From Pseudovirgaria hyperparasitica (lineage: Eukaryota; Ascomycota; Dothideomycetes; Acrospermales; Acrospermaceae), in NCBI RefSeq assembly GCF_010093815.1, contig NW_022985566.1, forward strand, positions 626,850 to 690,849: a stretch of 64,000 nucleotides of DNA, given 5' to 3'. Both the position numbers and the translations under genes were made by a program. The notes beneath the pieces are model-generated. The model was not told where the DNA came from. It did not search any database and saw only the letters and a program-made list of their open reading frames with translations. Numbering within the stretch: position 1 is the stretch's first letter; each line of letters starts with the position of its first letter. Positions 35,707 through 46,813 of this stretch are shown here, in pieces.

Positions 35707-38700
35707 TCATGAAAGATCGAACCCGGCTCCCGCACTGACTGCGTACAGCAGCTTTTCCCTCAACACCTCGAAGCTCGAGTACATCGGCAGCTTCAGTAGA
35801 TTGACGCACGTGCTCGACGTCGGCAGTCTCACCTCGTCCCGGCCACTGTCTCTGATCGTGAACGGAGGGTTCAATTGCCCGAAGCCCAACAGCGGAGCTC
35901 GTGGTGTGCTGGTGACGAACTTGATCACCGCACGCTTGTCCTGCTCGTCTAAGCTTTCCATGACGCGCCAGAAATGTTGAATGGTTGGGTGTTCAAGCCC
36001 ATCGGTGCCGATCTGATAGACACCAGAGTAGGATATATTCCTTCGCAGGTCGTTGAGGTCGAGTGGGGCAGTGGTGCCCGAAAGTAGAGTCTGAACTTCG
36101 TTCTGGTTGAACATGCGCAGCCATTGAGGCTTGATCATGCTCGACAGCCCGCGGAGGAAAGCGTTCGTCTGCCGACTGGGCTGGAGGACAAGGCGGTGAC
36201 GAGCTGTGGCGAAGACGTAGAAAAGACGGTTTTCCGATGTAACTTTGACATTTGCGCCATCGGGCCGAAGGGGCCGGCTGATGTTGCGCACCTCTCCAGT
36301 ATCTAAGTTCTTTGCAGTGTCAATCGTCGTGAAGTCAATATTATAGTCGGACTCAACATCGCCGCCGTAGTTCTTGAGGCTCAGGAGACCCCGGTAGAGG
36401 TCTTCATCGTAATAGCGGAGGTCGTCGAGGGTGGCACGAAAGCCGGATTCTTTCAGTGGAGCACCCGTCTCGTCGCAGAGAGACCACTTTTGAAGGAAGA
36501 ATGGTGCAAAGTTCAAGTCGACAAGGATTTCCTCGTAGAGGCATTTCCCTATAACTCTGCCAACAAATTCAAACTTCTTTAACGTTTCATCCACCTGCCT
36601 CGGCTCGTATGGGTATGTCTCCTTGATATCATCGATAGCAGAGGGGTTCGGGTAGATCAGGTTCTGCTCATTCTCAACAAACATATCCAAGGACTCGTAC
36701 TTTTCAATCTGGGTGGCCAAAGACGTGAGGAACTCTTTAGTGACTCCGCCACCGTCGATACCAGCTTCAACTGTACCAAAACTGTCAAGGAAGACGATCT
36801 GAATAGGCTCTTTTAGCGAATCACCGATCTGGTAAAATTGCTCAAAAGCATCCTTCATTTCGTGCCCGCGCCTGATACTCGCCCTTTGTCGCTCAAGTAG
36901 GCTTGCGCCATTTGCATGAGAATGAACAGCATGGCGCCAATATTCTGCCTCTTCATGTCCAAATCTGCGGAGCACCTGCAGGAATAATGTTAGCTTTTGT
37001 AGCTGGAAACCGTGTCAATAGCATACCTTATCTGTCTTGACGAATTCCCGGAAAAGGTGCACACGCTTCATGAAAGGTATCGTGTATGGCATATTCTCCA
37101 TGACGTCGAAGCGCGGCCTCAGGAACAGCCGCTGCCGTTCGCTGAACGCACGATTCTGCTGTCTCCGAAGCGAGTCCTGCTGCGCGAGGCGTTGAGCCCG
37201 CCCGGTTCCAATGATACGATTGGGACTCCCGCTTTCCTGAGATGGAGATGCGGGACGATCTTCCATTTCTGTGTCGCCTCCATTGGCTTCATCCTTGGTC
37301 GCATTTTCCACTTCCATTTGGATGAGCGATTTGAACAATTCATCCGTAGTGAATATCCCGTTAAATCGATCGTTCATCAACCAGTGATCCTTGGGGAGAA
37401 ACGCTCTCCGCGAGTCGCGCTCGTATATCATGCGTAGCAAGCCCGTAACGAGGGTAGTCATGTATGTTAAGCTTGCCCCAGTCGGACCACTTGGACCTAT
37501 CAGCGACGATTCATCAGCAGCAGAAATATCTTGTGGCATCTTGAACAGATCCGCAATTGACCTAGGCCCGGATGGACGACCAGAATTCGAGTCTAGCCTC
37601 GTGGCGTCTAGATAGAGCGACAGTCCGAGGTTCTTCAAAAATGTCACGAGATCTTGCACATCGACCAAAGGCAGAGCACTGGCCCGTGTATGAGACAGAC
37701 CAAGTACATCTTCACCGGTATTCGAATCTGCAGTAGAAAAGAATTCATCGTCATTCATCACCTTCAACACGAACGTGTAGAGCTCCAGAAACATCAAAAT
37801 CACCCGCCAATCACTCTCAGCAGTGGGCGGAATCTGGTGAAACTCGCCAAAAAACTTGGCATCAAGTACAATGTATTTGATCGACTGTCTGTCATTCCGG
37901 ACCTGCGCAAAGGTCTCGGTATGTTTAGCGGCATTCCAGAAAAATTGTATAGCGGATTGTCCTGCGCTTGACCCGTGTGATGTCTGAGAGGGACCAAGAA
38001 ACAGCCACATCCGCATCTGATCGGCTTCTGAGGGGAAGTTTCTGACCAGAGTCAAAGCAAAGTTTGCATACAATGTGGCTCTCGCGACCGACGGCCGCTG
38101 AAACTTGACAGTCTCCTGAGCATTCGAAGTCAGGTTCCGCAGACTGGTCTCGTCCACCAGTTTATGAACTTGATCGAATAAGAACTGTGTATTCTGTGCG
38201 TATTTCGACGATCGTGGGTCTACCATGAGGGAGAGATCTGGGATGGATGGAAGAAGGCGTGTTACCACGTCTATAAAGTTACTATCAGTTGAGTAGTCTC
38301 CGAGGTCGTCATTGCCTGTGCCTTCCGAAGCTCTTCGTGATCGGCTTTTCACATAGATGAACATTCCTAGCAATCTGTAGTTTGCATCCTTGATGCTATC
38401 AATCTCCGAGGGCCCAACAGTACTTGCGCTCGTTGCATCGGCCCTTTGACCACTTCTTATGGCTACGACAAGCTGCCCGTAGTCGAGAGAGTCTGCGAGT
38501 CGGGCCACGAAGTCTTCGAATGTGCTGAACCAGCCAGAAAATGTTGATGTTGTCTTAGAATCTGATATTACCCTGATTTTAGATGCGTCTAAGCTGTCTG
38601 TAAGCCCACGATGTATAAATAGTCTGTTTGAAAGCCATTTGTATGCTTCGGAGAGCTTGGCACCTGAGTTCAAGCGTAGAGGAAGTTTCACGGCATCCAA

Positions 38701-39429
38701 AATTTTGTTGGCTAGCTCTTCCTGCCTACTATTGCCAGATGTGGGGAGACAAACAGATGCTTTCAAGTGATCGATCACAAGCGAAATCGATTCGAAGTAA
38801 CTGGCCCCGTTATTTGCAGACGCCCCAGGAATCTGGTTTGATACTTCTGAGAGGGCGCCAAGAAGCTCAGCGACTGTATGACTGTCTTGTGGTATTGCTT
38901 CGGGTTGCACAGATTGGGTTTGGGTACATCTATGATTTATGGCAGCGAGAATCTTGTTTTGGAGCCGCAGAAGAGCATGGGTGTATCGTGTTGGGGTGTC
39001 CAACATGTGGTACCTGACGGTGACATCAAAGCGGTGGCAGAAGGATATTATCAAGGCCTGATCAGCATGACTGGAAGGCTCAAAGAAGAACAACAGCCTC
39101 CTCAGTTGTAGTAGAGCCTCATCTTGGCTTTCATATGCGAGTACTGTCTTCGTGATCTTCTTTTGAGTGCCTAGTTCTTGATCCATAAACTCTTGTCGCA
39201 TCTGCTGTGCAGCTTCAGATCTAGACATGTGGCCACGCCATATCCGTTGTGCTCTTCTCGTGCCGCTTTCCAGAGCTTGTTGGTACTGCCTCTCCGCGCG
39301 CTCTTCTTGCAACTTCGCTGCCGTTGCTTGTGGACCTACGCGGGAGCCAAAGGGATTCGCATTTGGTGACCGGCCCGACAGATTTACCTGCCTTTGTCGG
39401 CGGGAAGACCCTGTGAAAGTTTTGTGCAT
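35707..39429 (-). CDS. hul5: HECT-type E3 ubiquitin ligase, Hul5/UBE3C family
   Basis: Proteasome-associated ubiquitin ligase that extends chains (Hul5/UBE3C; family knowledge). Exons complement(37027..39429) and complement(35707..36975), 51-nt intron; the join reads FVKTDK-VLRRFGHEEAEY, in frame. 1223 residues. N-terminus MHKTFTGSSRRQRQVNLSGR is typical of the family; an IQ-like helix follows (RRAQRIWRGHMSRSEAAQQM). The middle is helical with little recognisable signature and carries an acidic/Ser-rich linker (GDTEMEDRPASPSQESGSP). The C-terminal ~350 residues are the HECT domain (FLDSFGTVEAGIDGGGVTKE, FEFVGRVIGKCLYEE, DLRRNISYSG), with catalytic Cys1191 in TSSTCVNLLKLP. All key features are intact. 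The start ATG is the first in frame. Confidence 0.96.
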
Positions 39430-40959
39430 CCTCTCACAGAAGGCCTTCAGGCCTCAGTATGTTCGGCGGGGGCAACGCTTCGACTTCTAATGGGTCAAGT
39501 TTCTTGGAGATAGCTAGGTCTAGCTCTTGCACAGATGATGTAGGTCCAAACTTGGGTCGGAGGTAGTCTTAGGACGGGACTGGGTATCGAGACCGCTGGC
39601 AGTGTTTGCGTATGAGGGGATTCAAGTGAGAGCGGAGTTATGGTATAGCCCCGCTAAGGGTCTAAGGAAAGTTCTAGAGTGAAATACTATACAAGAGAGA
39701 AAAGATCGCTGCTACTCAGATGCGGTAAGAAATTGAACAATTGAAAGACAGGAAGGTGAGCCGTAGGATGTACGTGCGAGAGTGATAGGCAAGCAACAGG
39801 GTGAGTAATGGGATCTGTTCGCCATCGCGGTCCGCAACCTTGTCCTCTTGTCCTTCTATCGTCACTGGCTGACTGGGCTTGAGCTAGTTGGGACTAGCCC
39901 ATTTCAGCCTTACGCCTTCATAAACGACACACGACCGACCTCAACTGTTATATTTTGCAACAGATGCTGCTTGTAACAGTTCGATGGTGCTTCATAGGCT
40001 TATTTATGATTCTTCGAAACCATATACGGGCCTGAGCTGCGGTGATAGTCCACGCTGAAACACGAATCATCGAGAGCTGGTAAAAGCGAAGGAAATGTCC
40101 AGAATCTTATTATACCTCTCCCTCTAAGTAAGATTTTAAACTTGCCTTTATAATATATTGTTAGACGTATTCTAGAAGTAGAAACTTAGCACGAGGCCAG
40201 TAACAATCCAGGGATTAACATAACACGCAAACAAAAAGCGCATACATATCAAAAACCAAGCAGTAGCGGCCAAATGAGCAAAACAACAAAAACTACAACC
40301 CTTCAGGCTTGAACCCTGGGTATTATGTAGAAAATCGCTGGTACGATTTTTTTGATAGATCCTAATATTCTGCGCGTTGTTGACTTTACGCCATAAGTGC
40401 CGCTGACTGAAATTCTGTCAAATTCACCCAAATATAAATGGTCGAAATTAGAAAAAAATGGTTTCGAAACATAACAGGACACAGACATGTTCCACGTTAG
40501 AGTGTCCCAGTGGACGACTAGTCTGACGATAGTATAACAAGCAGTCATGGAAGTGGCAAGTCGTGAGCCGAGGATTCATTCTTTGGTTTCGCTTCACTTT
40601 GTCTGTTCCCTGCGAAGCTCACATTAGTGAATAGCAGAGCCAAGCTTTCTCTGTGTACGTCATATTGTTCTACCTCATTTGCATGGACTGGTTGCTCATA
40701 CAAGGAATGCAGCCTTGGGTTTCTGGAGCTCAAGTGTCAGTTTGACCGGCGAAGTGGCGTTCTTCTAAGTTCAAGAATGTGGCACACATGTCTTTGTTTT
40801 AGCCCTTGCTGCCTTGGTTGAGAACAGCCTAACACGTATAAACAGGTAAGAGAGAGAACGTAACATCCGCACATCTTGCCCATCTATCTCTTCACCTTAG
40901 TCTTCAAAAAGATCTCGTTCTCTTACACAGTTTGAAGGCTGTTGCCACTTACATGCGAT
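39430..40959. other. 1.5-kb divergent intergenic region
   Basis: Between hul5 (-) and the membrane-protein gene (+). A/T-rich, with short open frames only. No gene supported. Confidence 0.5.
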
Positions 40960-41829
40960 ATGGCGACCAACACCACTGCAGGACCTCTCGGGTTACCTAG
41001 CCATCACTGGGAGTCGACAAAGTCGGTTCCTTCGATTGATGAATTCGTTCGCCTGCACAATCTGACCATCGTCACCGCCGAGACCCAGGATGCTGCACTC
41101 ATGCGAAGCTGGACCCGAGACATATTCACATTCGCTCTTTTGATCATCCTTCTATGCTGTGCTCTATGTTCAGCGCTCCTGCGCGACAAATTCGCAAGCA
41201 TATACGAAAGACTGCGCACCAAGCCCAGTGAATCCGAACAGCCTCTGAAAAGCGCCGCGTATCTAGGTGTCCTTGCATCTGCGACGATCCTGTTCCTGCC
41301 CATGTGGATTGCGACGTTCGCCATCTCGACAAACCGGGGCGCAGCTGGAGGATGGATCTCAGTCTCGGGGTTTACAGTACTCTTTCATTTGGCCGTGGAA
41401 GTGCATCGGATATTCGCCATACTTGGTGTAGTCTCCTGGGTGTTGTCTCTGGTGTACATTGTGGGGAGGTGGAAAGGAGTCACGGCCTACCTCGTCACCA
41501 ATCTCAATGGCTGCAAATATCACGATGGACTAGATTTTCTGCAAACCGGGCGCAGAACTGCAGACTTTAGGATCTTCAGCACCGTAGCGTTTGTACTTGC
41601 CACGCTTGTTGCTCTGTGGGGTTTGTTTCCATGCGATCGGGACCGGAAATTAGGATGGCTTCTGCTCCCCCTGGTATTCGCGATCTTCTGCTACGACTGT
41701 TATGTTGCAAATGCAGGCACGCCTTTGGTGGTGTCTGGAAATTGTTTGCTCGTGGAGGAGAGTCCTGCTCTCGGTTTCATGGACTCTGGAGTGAGGCTCT
41801 CCTGGAAGGTGTTGAGTTTCTTTGCTTGA
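40960..41829 (+). CDS. Multi-pass membrane protein, unknown function
   Basis: Single exon, 289 residues from the first ATG (MATNTTAGPLG). I do not recognise the family. The N-terminal ~50 residues are soluble and contain possible N-glycosylation sites (NTT, NLT). Hydrophobic segments lie at about 54-74, 101-123, 132-168 (one or two passes), 205-224 and 230-250, so five or six passes are likely. The first loop (78-98) is basic/polar (RDKFASIYERLRTKPSESEQ). No transporter or receptor motif stands out. The gene has no close neighbour suggesting a role. It could have more exons, but start and stop are both sensible. Confidence 0.65.
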   Translation: MATNTTAGPLGLPSHHWESTKSVPSIDEFVRLHNLTIVTAETQDAALMRSWTRDIFTFALLIILLCCALCSALLRDKFASIYERLRTKPSESEQPLKSAAYLGVLASATILFLPMWIATFAISTNRGAAGGWISVSGFTVLFHLAVEVHRIFAILGVVSWVLSLVYIVGRWKGVTAYLVTNLNGCKYHDGLDFLQTGRRTADFRIFSTVAFVLATLVALWGLFPCDRDRKLGWLLLPLVFAIFCYDCYVANAGTPLVVSGNCLLVEESPALGFMDSGVRLSWKVLSFFA

Positions 41830-43017
41830 GTCGACAGGCGACTGGAGGACTTGAGGCCCCACGCAGAGCAGGACTATGCAATCGCTGTTAGGGGGTTAGT
41901 TCGCTTCTTATTGTAGTAGTACTAGCAATGGCCACTGGAATATAATACAACCTTACCTAATGACCGGGAAATCTAGATCGTAATGGGGCTGTCACATGAT
42001 GAGGACATGCTGCGTATACATTGGGCTGCGCAACATGAATGAGAGTGTTCGCCATAAGAATAGCATATTGAAGAGCTGACATGCACCAGGAGTCAAGCAA
42101 GGATTGCTGTGCCAAAGTCGATTATGACACCTTTGCAGGTTCACACATGGTACGCGTAACGGTATCACCGTGTAAGTCGAGTGTGGAGTTAGCCCACCTT
42201 GGGCAGCATCGTCGGTGTCGTACCAGTGCCGTGCCCAGACCGGCACAGAAGAGAATACTAAGGCCGGACACAGCGTTCCGTGCCTCGTAGCAAGGGGACC
42301 TGGCGTTCTAGCGTTTCGAGTGGTTGCTGCTGTGGAGCGCAGTCAGTGGCCATCGATAGTGTCGTGTGCGAACGAACGAGTGCCTCGCTGTTGGAAGCGA
42401 CATCGAGTGCGTTGATGAAGTGGATTGGCTGAGTAACTGAGTCGGGTGTGTGATAGGGATGTGATAGTGATGGTGATGCTCGGCAGACTGGGGCCACGAA
42501 TCCCGTGGGACTCCATGGTCACAAAGATATGAAACAGGGCTAAGCCAAAGGAATGGCTGGTAGATGCTTGCACTGTTCATTATACTGTCGACGTCCCTAT
42601 TGATATCATACCGATGGCGCGTCGGACCACGCTCCATTCAGATCTGACGCGAGCTTGACTGATGGAATGCGAAAGAGCATTGGGTTGCTCCAAGCCCTGA
42701 TTGGGCTGGAAAGGAGAGCAGAATCACGACTAAGGTCATACGAGTATGCGTGAGTATACTGCGATGAATGTCTACCATCAATCAATTCTTGTTAGACGGA
42801 TGTATCTTCTTTGACGCGGTGATGTTGTCACTTCGATCTGCTCTTACTCCTACAGACATACAGCCCGAGAGTAAAGTCATATAGCGTATTATCAAACAAG
42901 GGTGATGGTGCTGCAGGGAGGTCCCTGATAAGTTGGCTCTGCCGACCGTTGGCAGCTTACTCGCACGTCGAAAGGGCCAGACCACGGATGGACGGTGGAG
43001 CCGGGCGGTGAACAACA

Positions 43018-43019
43018 AT

Positions 43020-43061
<42 letters not shown>

Positions 43062-43062
43062 A
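43018..43062 (+). repeat. (GACAAC)n microsatellite
   Basis: About seven copies of a 6-base unit followed by the degenerate CAGCGACAGCACAG. Noncoding. Confidence 0.9.
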
Positions 43063-43647
43063 GCGACAGCACAGTGGCTTGGAGAAAGATGTGTTATTGG
43101 TGGTGGTATAGTGTAGTGTAGTAGTCGATACGGAGGAATGGTGTAGGCATATAGACAATAGCAACAATGTAGCAAGCAATTTGTGATCTCACAAGCAACG
43201 ACGCAGGTGTATAATTACGCCGGCTGGAGAAAAAAGGAGGAGTATTCTGGAGTATGTTCCTAGAGTGAAGAGTGAAAAGGTGAGGAAATCAGCTAGGGGA
43301 ACAGGGAAGACCACGCCGCAGTTGACCAAGACCCTCTTACGACCCAAGACCGAAGATGAAAACCCAACCACCCAGCGGACCGGCTCATCCGTCCGGGGGC
43401 TTAAGTAGCAGCTGTAGCAGCTCCAATCGAAAGGAATCATCACACAGGGGGGGAGAGAGAGTCAGATACAGGGAACGGGCTTGTTTTGTTTTCTTGTGGA
43501 ACGCACGCCCAGCCAGAATTGCTTGAAACACACAAGACAGACAAGACACTTGTCGCGTTCTTCTCGTGTTCCGATGTACACGCATATAATACATACATAT
43601 ACATTCATACATGCATACTGTACATGCATATCTGGGTAGTAGTAGTC

Positions 43648-43677
43648 GTGGTGGTGGTGGTGGTGGTGGTGGTGGTA
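43648..43677 (+). repeat. (GGT)n microsatellite
   Basis: Ten tandem GTG/GGT triplets, preceded by AGTAGTAGT. Noncoding. Confidence 0.9.
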
Positions 43678-43781
43678 GGGCCCGTACAGTAGTAGTAATC
43701 ATCAGTACTATTTATCATCTGCTCCCCCCGTTACTACTCCTGCACGCGCGCCTCACTCACGCCTCTTCATCTCTCCTCATC

Positions 43782-43828
43782 TTCTTCCCTCCTCCTCCTC
43801 TTCTTCTTCTTCTTCTTCCTCCACCACT
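43782..43828 (+). repeat. (CTC/CTT)n microsatellite
   Basis: Run of CTC triplets passing into CTT triplets, followed at 43839-43862 by GACTGC repeats. Noncoding, in the far upstream region of the coiled-coil gene. Confidence 0.85.
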
Positions 43829-43959
43829 TCTCCGTCAGATTGCGACTGCGACTGCGACTCAACTCATCTCTCATTCTATTACTCCGGACGCGCGCGTGTG
43901 CTTTGGGACGCAAATTCCGGGGAAGCGTCTGAAGCCTGCGTAAAAGCAGTTTAGCCCCG

Positions 43960-44230
43960 AGCGCCAACCGTCAATCCTCCCCACCCCCCGAAATTTCTTT
44001 TCGCTCCACTACTCGCTACCTAGCCTCATCTCCCTTTCGCCGATCTCCTCACACTTTGACATTTTGTCAATACACTGCTACTATTTCTGACCGCTTCTTT
44101 ACTTCTTTTTGCCGGACACTTCCCCCTGTTGACTTCCTGGGTCCCCTGTACCTTGTCACTCGTCTCTCACTTCATCCACTCCTGTCCGCCCGCGGTCATC
44201 CTTGTTCTGTCACCATCTCTCCATCCATCG
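43960..44230 (+). promoter_or_regulatory. Pyrimidine-rich promoter/leader region
   Basis: Long C/T-rich stretch (TCCTCCCCACCCCCCG, CTCATCTCCCTTTCGCC, TTTACTTCTTTTTGCC) ahead of the coiled-coil gene. This is typical of fungal transcription start regions; no factor site is claimed. Confidence 0.35.
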
Positions 44231-44232
44231 TA

Positions 44233-44283
44233 ATGGAACCCAAGCCAGAGCCTCTCTCCAGCGACTTTCCTCCCATGTTCTAG
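44233..44283 (+). other. Candidate upstream ORF (16 codons)
   Basis: ATG GAA CCC ... TTC TAG encodes MEPKPEPLSSDFPPMF in the leader of the coiled-coil gene, 195 bases before the main ATG. A second upstream ORF (44331-44438, starting MRHQLPRPPS) follows. Whether they lie in the mature mRNA depends on the transcription start and on any leader intron. Confidence 0.4.
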
Positions 44284-44477
44284 GAGCCCACACACCATCC
44301 ACAGCGTCAGATAGTACGGCCGTCTCCCGAATGCGACACCAGCTGCCGCGCCCACCTTCTCTAATGCCCACGACCTCTCTGCTGTACGCCGCGACGTCTG
44401 TGGCTCCACTCCTTTCATTCACTACGTCGCCTAAGTGAACTGTACTCAACACTATATTGTCGCAACTCGGTGCGTAG

Positions 44478-46217
44478 ATGGGACTACCAGCAGACATGGA
44501 TCGAAGACACCCTCCCCGATCACAAACAAGCTCTACACCGCCAACTAGTACAATGTCGCGCTCTACAACTTCGTACGATCTGGCCTCCTCAATCGAGGCC
44601 ATTTCGGAGCCACGATCTGAATATTTGCGACGTGCCTTGATGGAGCGCAAGCAGCGACGGTCCACCAGACTTTCCGTGCCCCATATCGAGACACCGCTGG
44701 TCAGATCTGCGACTCCTGATACACTCGACCTACAAGCGCGCCGTCTAGAAGAAGATGTCTTGGACGATGCCTGGACACAGGAAGCTGGCTTTGAAGAACC
44801 CCACACTCCCAGGATGTCTCATCTTCGACGCGCAAGCACTGCCGGCACAGGGAAGCACAGAGGTACTCCTACTCAAGATATGGAAACAAGTATGGCTAAG
44901 CTCGAAAGGACAAATTTTGACCTGAAGATCCGCGTGACTATGCAGGAGGAACGCGCAAAGAGACTGGAGATCGAGCTGAAGGAAGCTCTGGACAAGATCA
45001 AGGACCTGGCGCAAGTAAATGAGATCAAGGACCGTCAGAAAGAAGAGCAAGATGAACGACTTAAAGATCTGGAAGTCGAAAACGCTGCGCTTGTGTCGGA
45101 CAACCAGGAGATGTTCACTCTCTACGATGAACTTGTATTGGATCTGGAGCAGAAAGATCACGCCATTACCGAGGCTGCCGATATGGTGTGTGAGGTCGAG
45201 GATCAGAAAGACGCGCTGGAGGCTGAATTGGCTCTGTCAAACGAGAAACTCCTGGTTGTTCAGGATGAATTGGAAAAATGGAAGACACTGGTTGAGACTT
45301 CGAGCAAGCCGCCAACAGACTCTGATTACTACAGCGCTGCCACTGAGCGATCAGACTTGAAGCACCATATCAGCATTATGCCCGACTCGAGACCGTCCTC
45401 AGCTCGACAGTCGGACTATTTCAGCGCAGAGTCGACTAGCAACAGAACTCCCAAGCTCCCCAGCCCATCGAAAGAACCTCGTTTTAGTGGCATCAAAGGC
45501 CGGCTTCAAGGCCTGAAGCAAACAATGAAGTCCTATCGGACTCAACGAGTGGGAGAATTGCGCGCAAAGTCATATACTTCTCTTCCAAATTCCTCCTGCC
45601 TATCCCAAACCCCGAACAACGACTACCGTATCCCGCTCAACGACCTATTGGAAGACGTGGGAGATCGCATCGATGAGTCTACTACGGGCGAAACGACCGA
45701 CATTTCGACATTAGCCAGTTCGTCTGGCGGCCGTAGAGGCTCTGCTCCTCACAACCTGCCTTTGCGCCATTTGTACATCGAAGGTGAGCACGTCGGTGGG
45801 CTCGCACAACTACGTGCCCCTAAAATGCGTAACCCAGGCGCAGAGTCACCAACTACTGTCCGAAGCGGAAATAGTGCGCAGCGAGCATTAGCCTTGCAGC
45901 GTTCTAACAGTAGCTGTGCGATTCGTTCGCCCATTTCAGACAAATCAATGGCCCCCATAGCAAGAGACGTGCGACGCTCATCTCGTGGCCGTCCAGAGTT
46001 GAATCGTCTTACCACGACCATCCCGAATAGCACCTCAAATGCCGGGGCTGGCATTCTTGATCGAACCACGGCCTGGCTCGGTTCCCTGCCTAGGCCTGGT
46101 GGAGAGCCCCCGAGGGACATGATGTTCAATCGTAACGCTGAAGAATTTGGCCCAGTAGGACTGCTCGCAGCTGGCCAGCAAAGGAAGGATCCTACCAGCA
46201 AGATCCTGTGGCCGTGA
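44478..46217 (+). CDS. Coiled-coil protein with a centrosomin CM1-like motif
   Basis: Single exon, 579 residues. The N-terminal ~130 residues are Ser/Thr/Arg-rich and disordered. From ~135 a motif ETSMAKLERTNFDLKIRV, continuing as MQEERAKRLEIELKEAL, resembles the CM1 (Cnn_1N) signature L-x-K/R-x-N-F-x-L-K-x-R-I by which Mto1/Pcp1/CDK5RAP2 proteins bind gamma-tubulin complexes. It leads into a coiled coil to ~290. The C-terminal half is Ser/Pro/Arg-rich, disordered, with probable phosphorylation sites, and ends RKDPTSKILWP. The length is much shorter than classical Mto1/ApsB proteins. A microtubule-organising role is inference from the motif. An alternative start at MDRRHP (44496) would change little. 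Confidence 0.75.
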   Translation: MGLPADMDRRHPPRSQTSSTPPTSTMSRSTTSYDLASSIEAISEPRSEYLRRALMERKQRRSTRLSVPHIETPLVRSATPDTLDLQARRLEEDVLDDAWTQEAGFEEPHTPRMSHLRRASTAGTGKHRGTPTQDMETSMAKLERTNFDLKIRVTMQEERAKRLEIELKEALDKIKDLAQVNEIKDRQKEEQDERLKDLEVENAALVSDNQEMFTLYDELVLDLEQKDHAITEAADMVCEVEDQKDALEAELALSNEKLLVVQDELEKWKTLVETSSKPPTDSDYYSAATERSDLKHHISIMPDSRPSSARQSDYFSAESTSNRTPKLPSPSKEPRFSGIKGRLQGLKQTMKSYRTQRVGELRAKSYTSLPNSSCLSQTPNNDYRIPLNDLLEDVGDRIDESTTGETTDISTLASSSGGRRGSAPHNLPLRHLYIEGEHVGGLAQLRAPKMRNPGAESPTTVRSGNSAQRALALQRSNSSCAIRSPISDKSMAPIARDVRRSSRGRPELNRLTTTIPNSTSNAGAGILDRTTAWLGSLPRPGGEPPRDMMFNRNAEEFGPVGLLAAGQQRKDPTSKILWP

Positions 46218-46813
46218 ATACACGGCCTCTGACTTGGCGCGAGATTTCGGGATATTCATTATGGCACTGTGTTATCTTTTGGAGTATTAGGGACCGGCCG
46301 GAAAAAGAACGGAAAAGCGCCTTCTTGTTGGATAGAGAGTGTTGTTGGATTGGTTTGATTTTTTTACTTGCATTGGAAAAAATTAGCTTTGGGACGGCCA
46401 GATTGTGATTATTAGCAGTATGAATACCTTTTATGCATCTATGTGTCCAATTTATAATTACACGCCGACTACCAGAGGCTCAAGACTGTTGCATTACTAC
46501 ATGTGTTGTGTGTTGTTGCCTTCTCTCATCACGTTAATAGAGCTTCTTCCCTAAGTAGCCAAGTAGCTTCCCGCAATATGACCGTGTCCTCAACTTCCAA
46601 TTGTCTCAACAACACAACTCCATTCATGTCCGACACTCCATGCGCAGCAAGCTCAGCTCCAGGTCTTGAACCTCATAATACGTTCTACAGTATCTCCAGC
46701 TCAAGAAGCATTGTGCGCCCCGGCGCGCCATCAGATTCGCACTGATCTTCCGCCCACATCTCCCTCTCCATCACACACCACCCACCTAAACCTCCACCGA
46801 CACCACCCACACG
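46218..46813. other. Intergenic region
   Basis: 3' flank of the coiled-coil gene and promoter of the UBAC2-like gene; the final ~70 bases are C/A-rich with almost no G. A short open frame (46503-46745) has no recognisable product. Confidence 0.5.

Larger units (their letters stand above)
41830..44477. other. 2.6-kb microsatellite-rich intergenic region
   Basis: No supported protein gene. The stretch 43010-43870 holds several microsatellites (annotated separately), and 43960-44230 is a pyrimidine-rich likely promoter/leader for the coiled-coil gene. Confidence 0.5.

Noticed and set aside
44210-44806. 198-codon - strand frame at the start of the coiled-coil gene
   Set aside because: Overlaps the well-supported + strand gene on the other strand; Arg/Ser-rich shadow.
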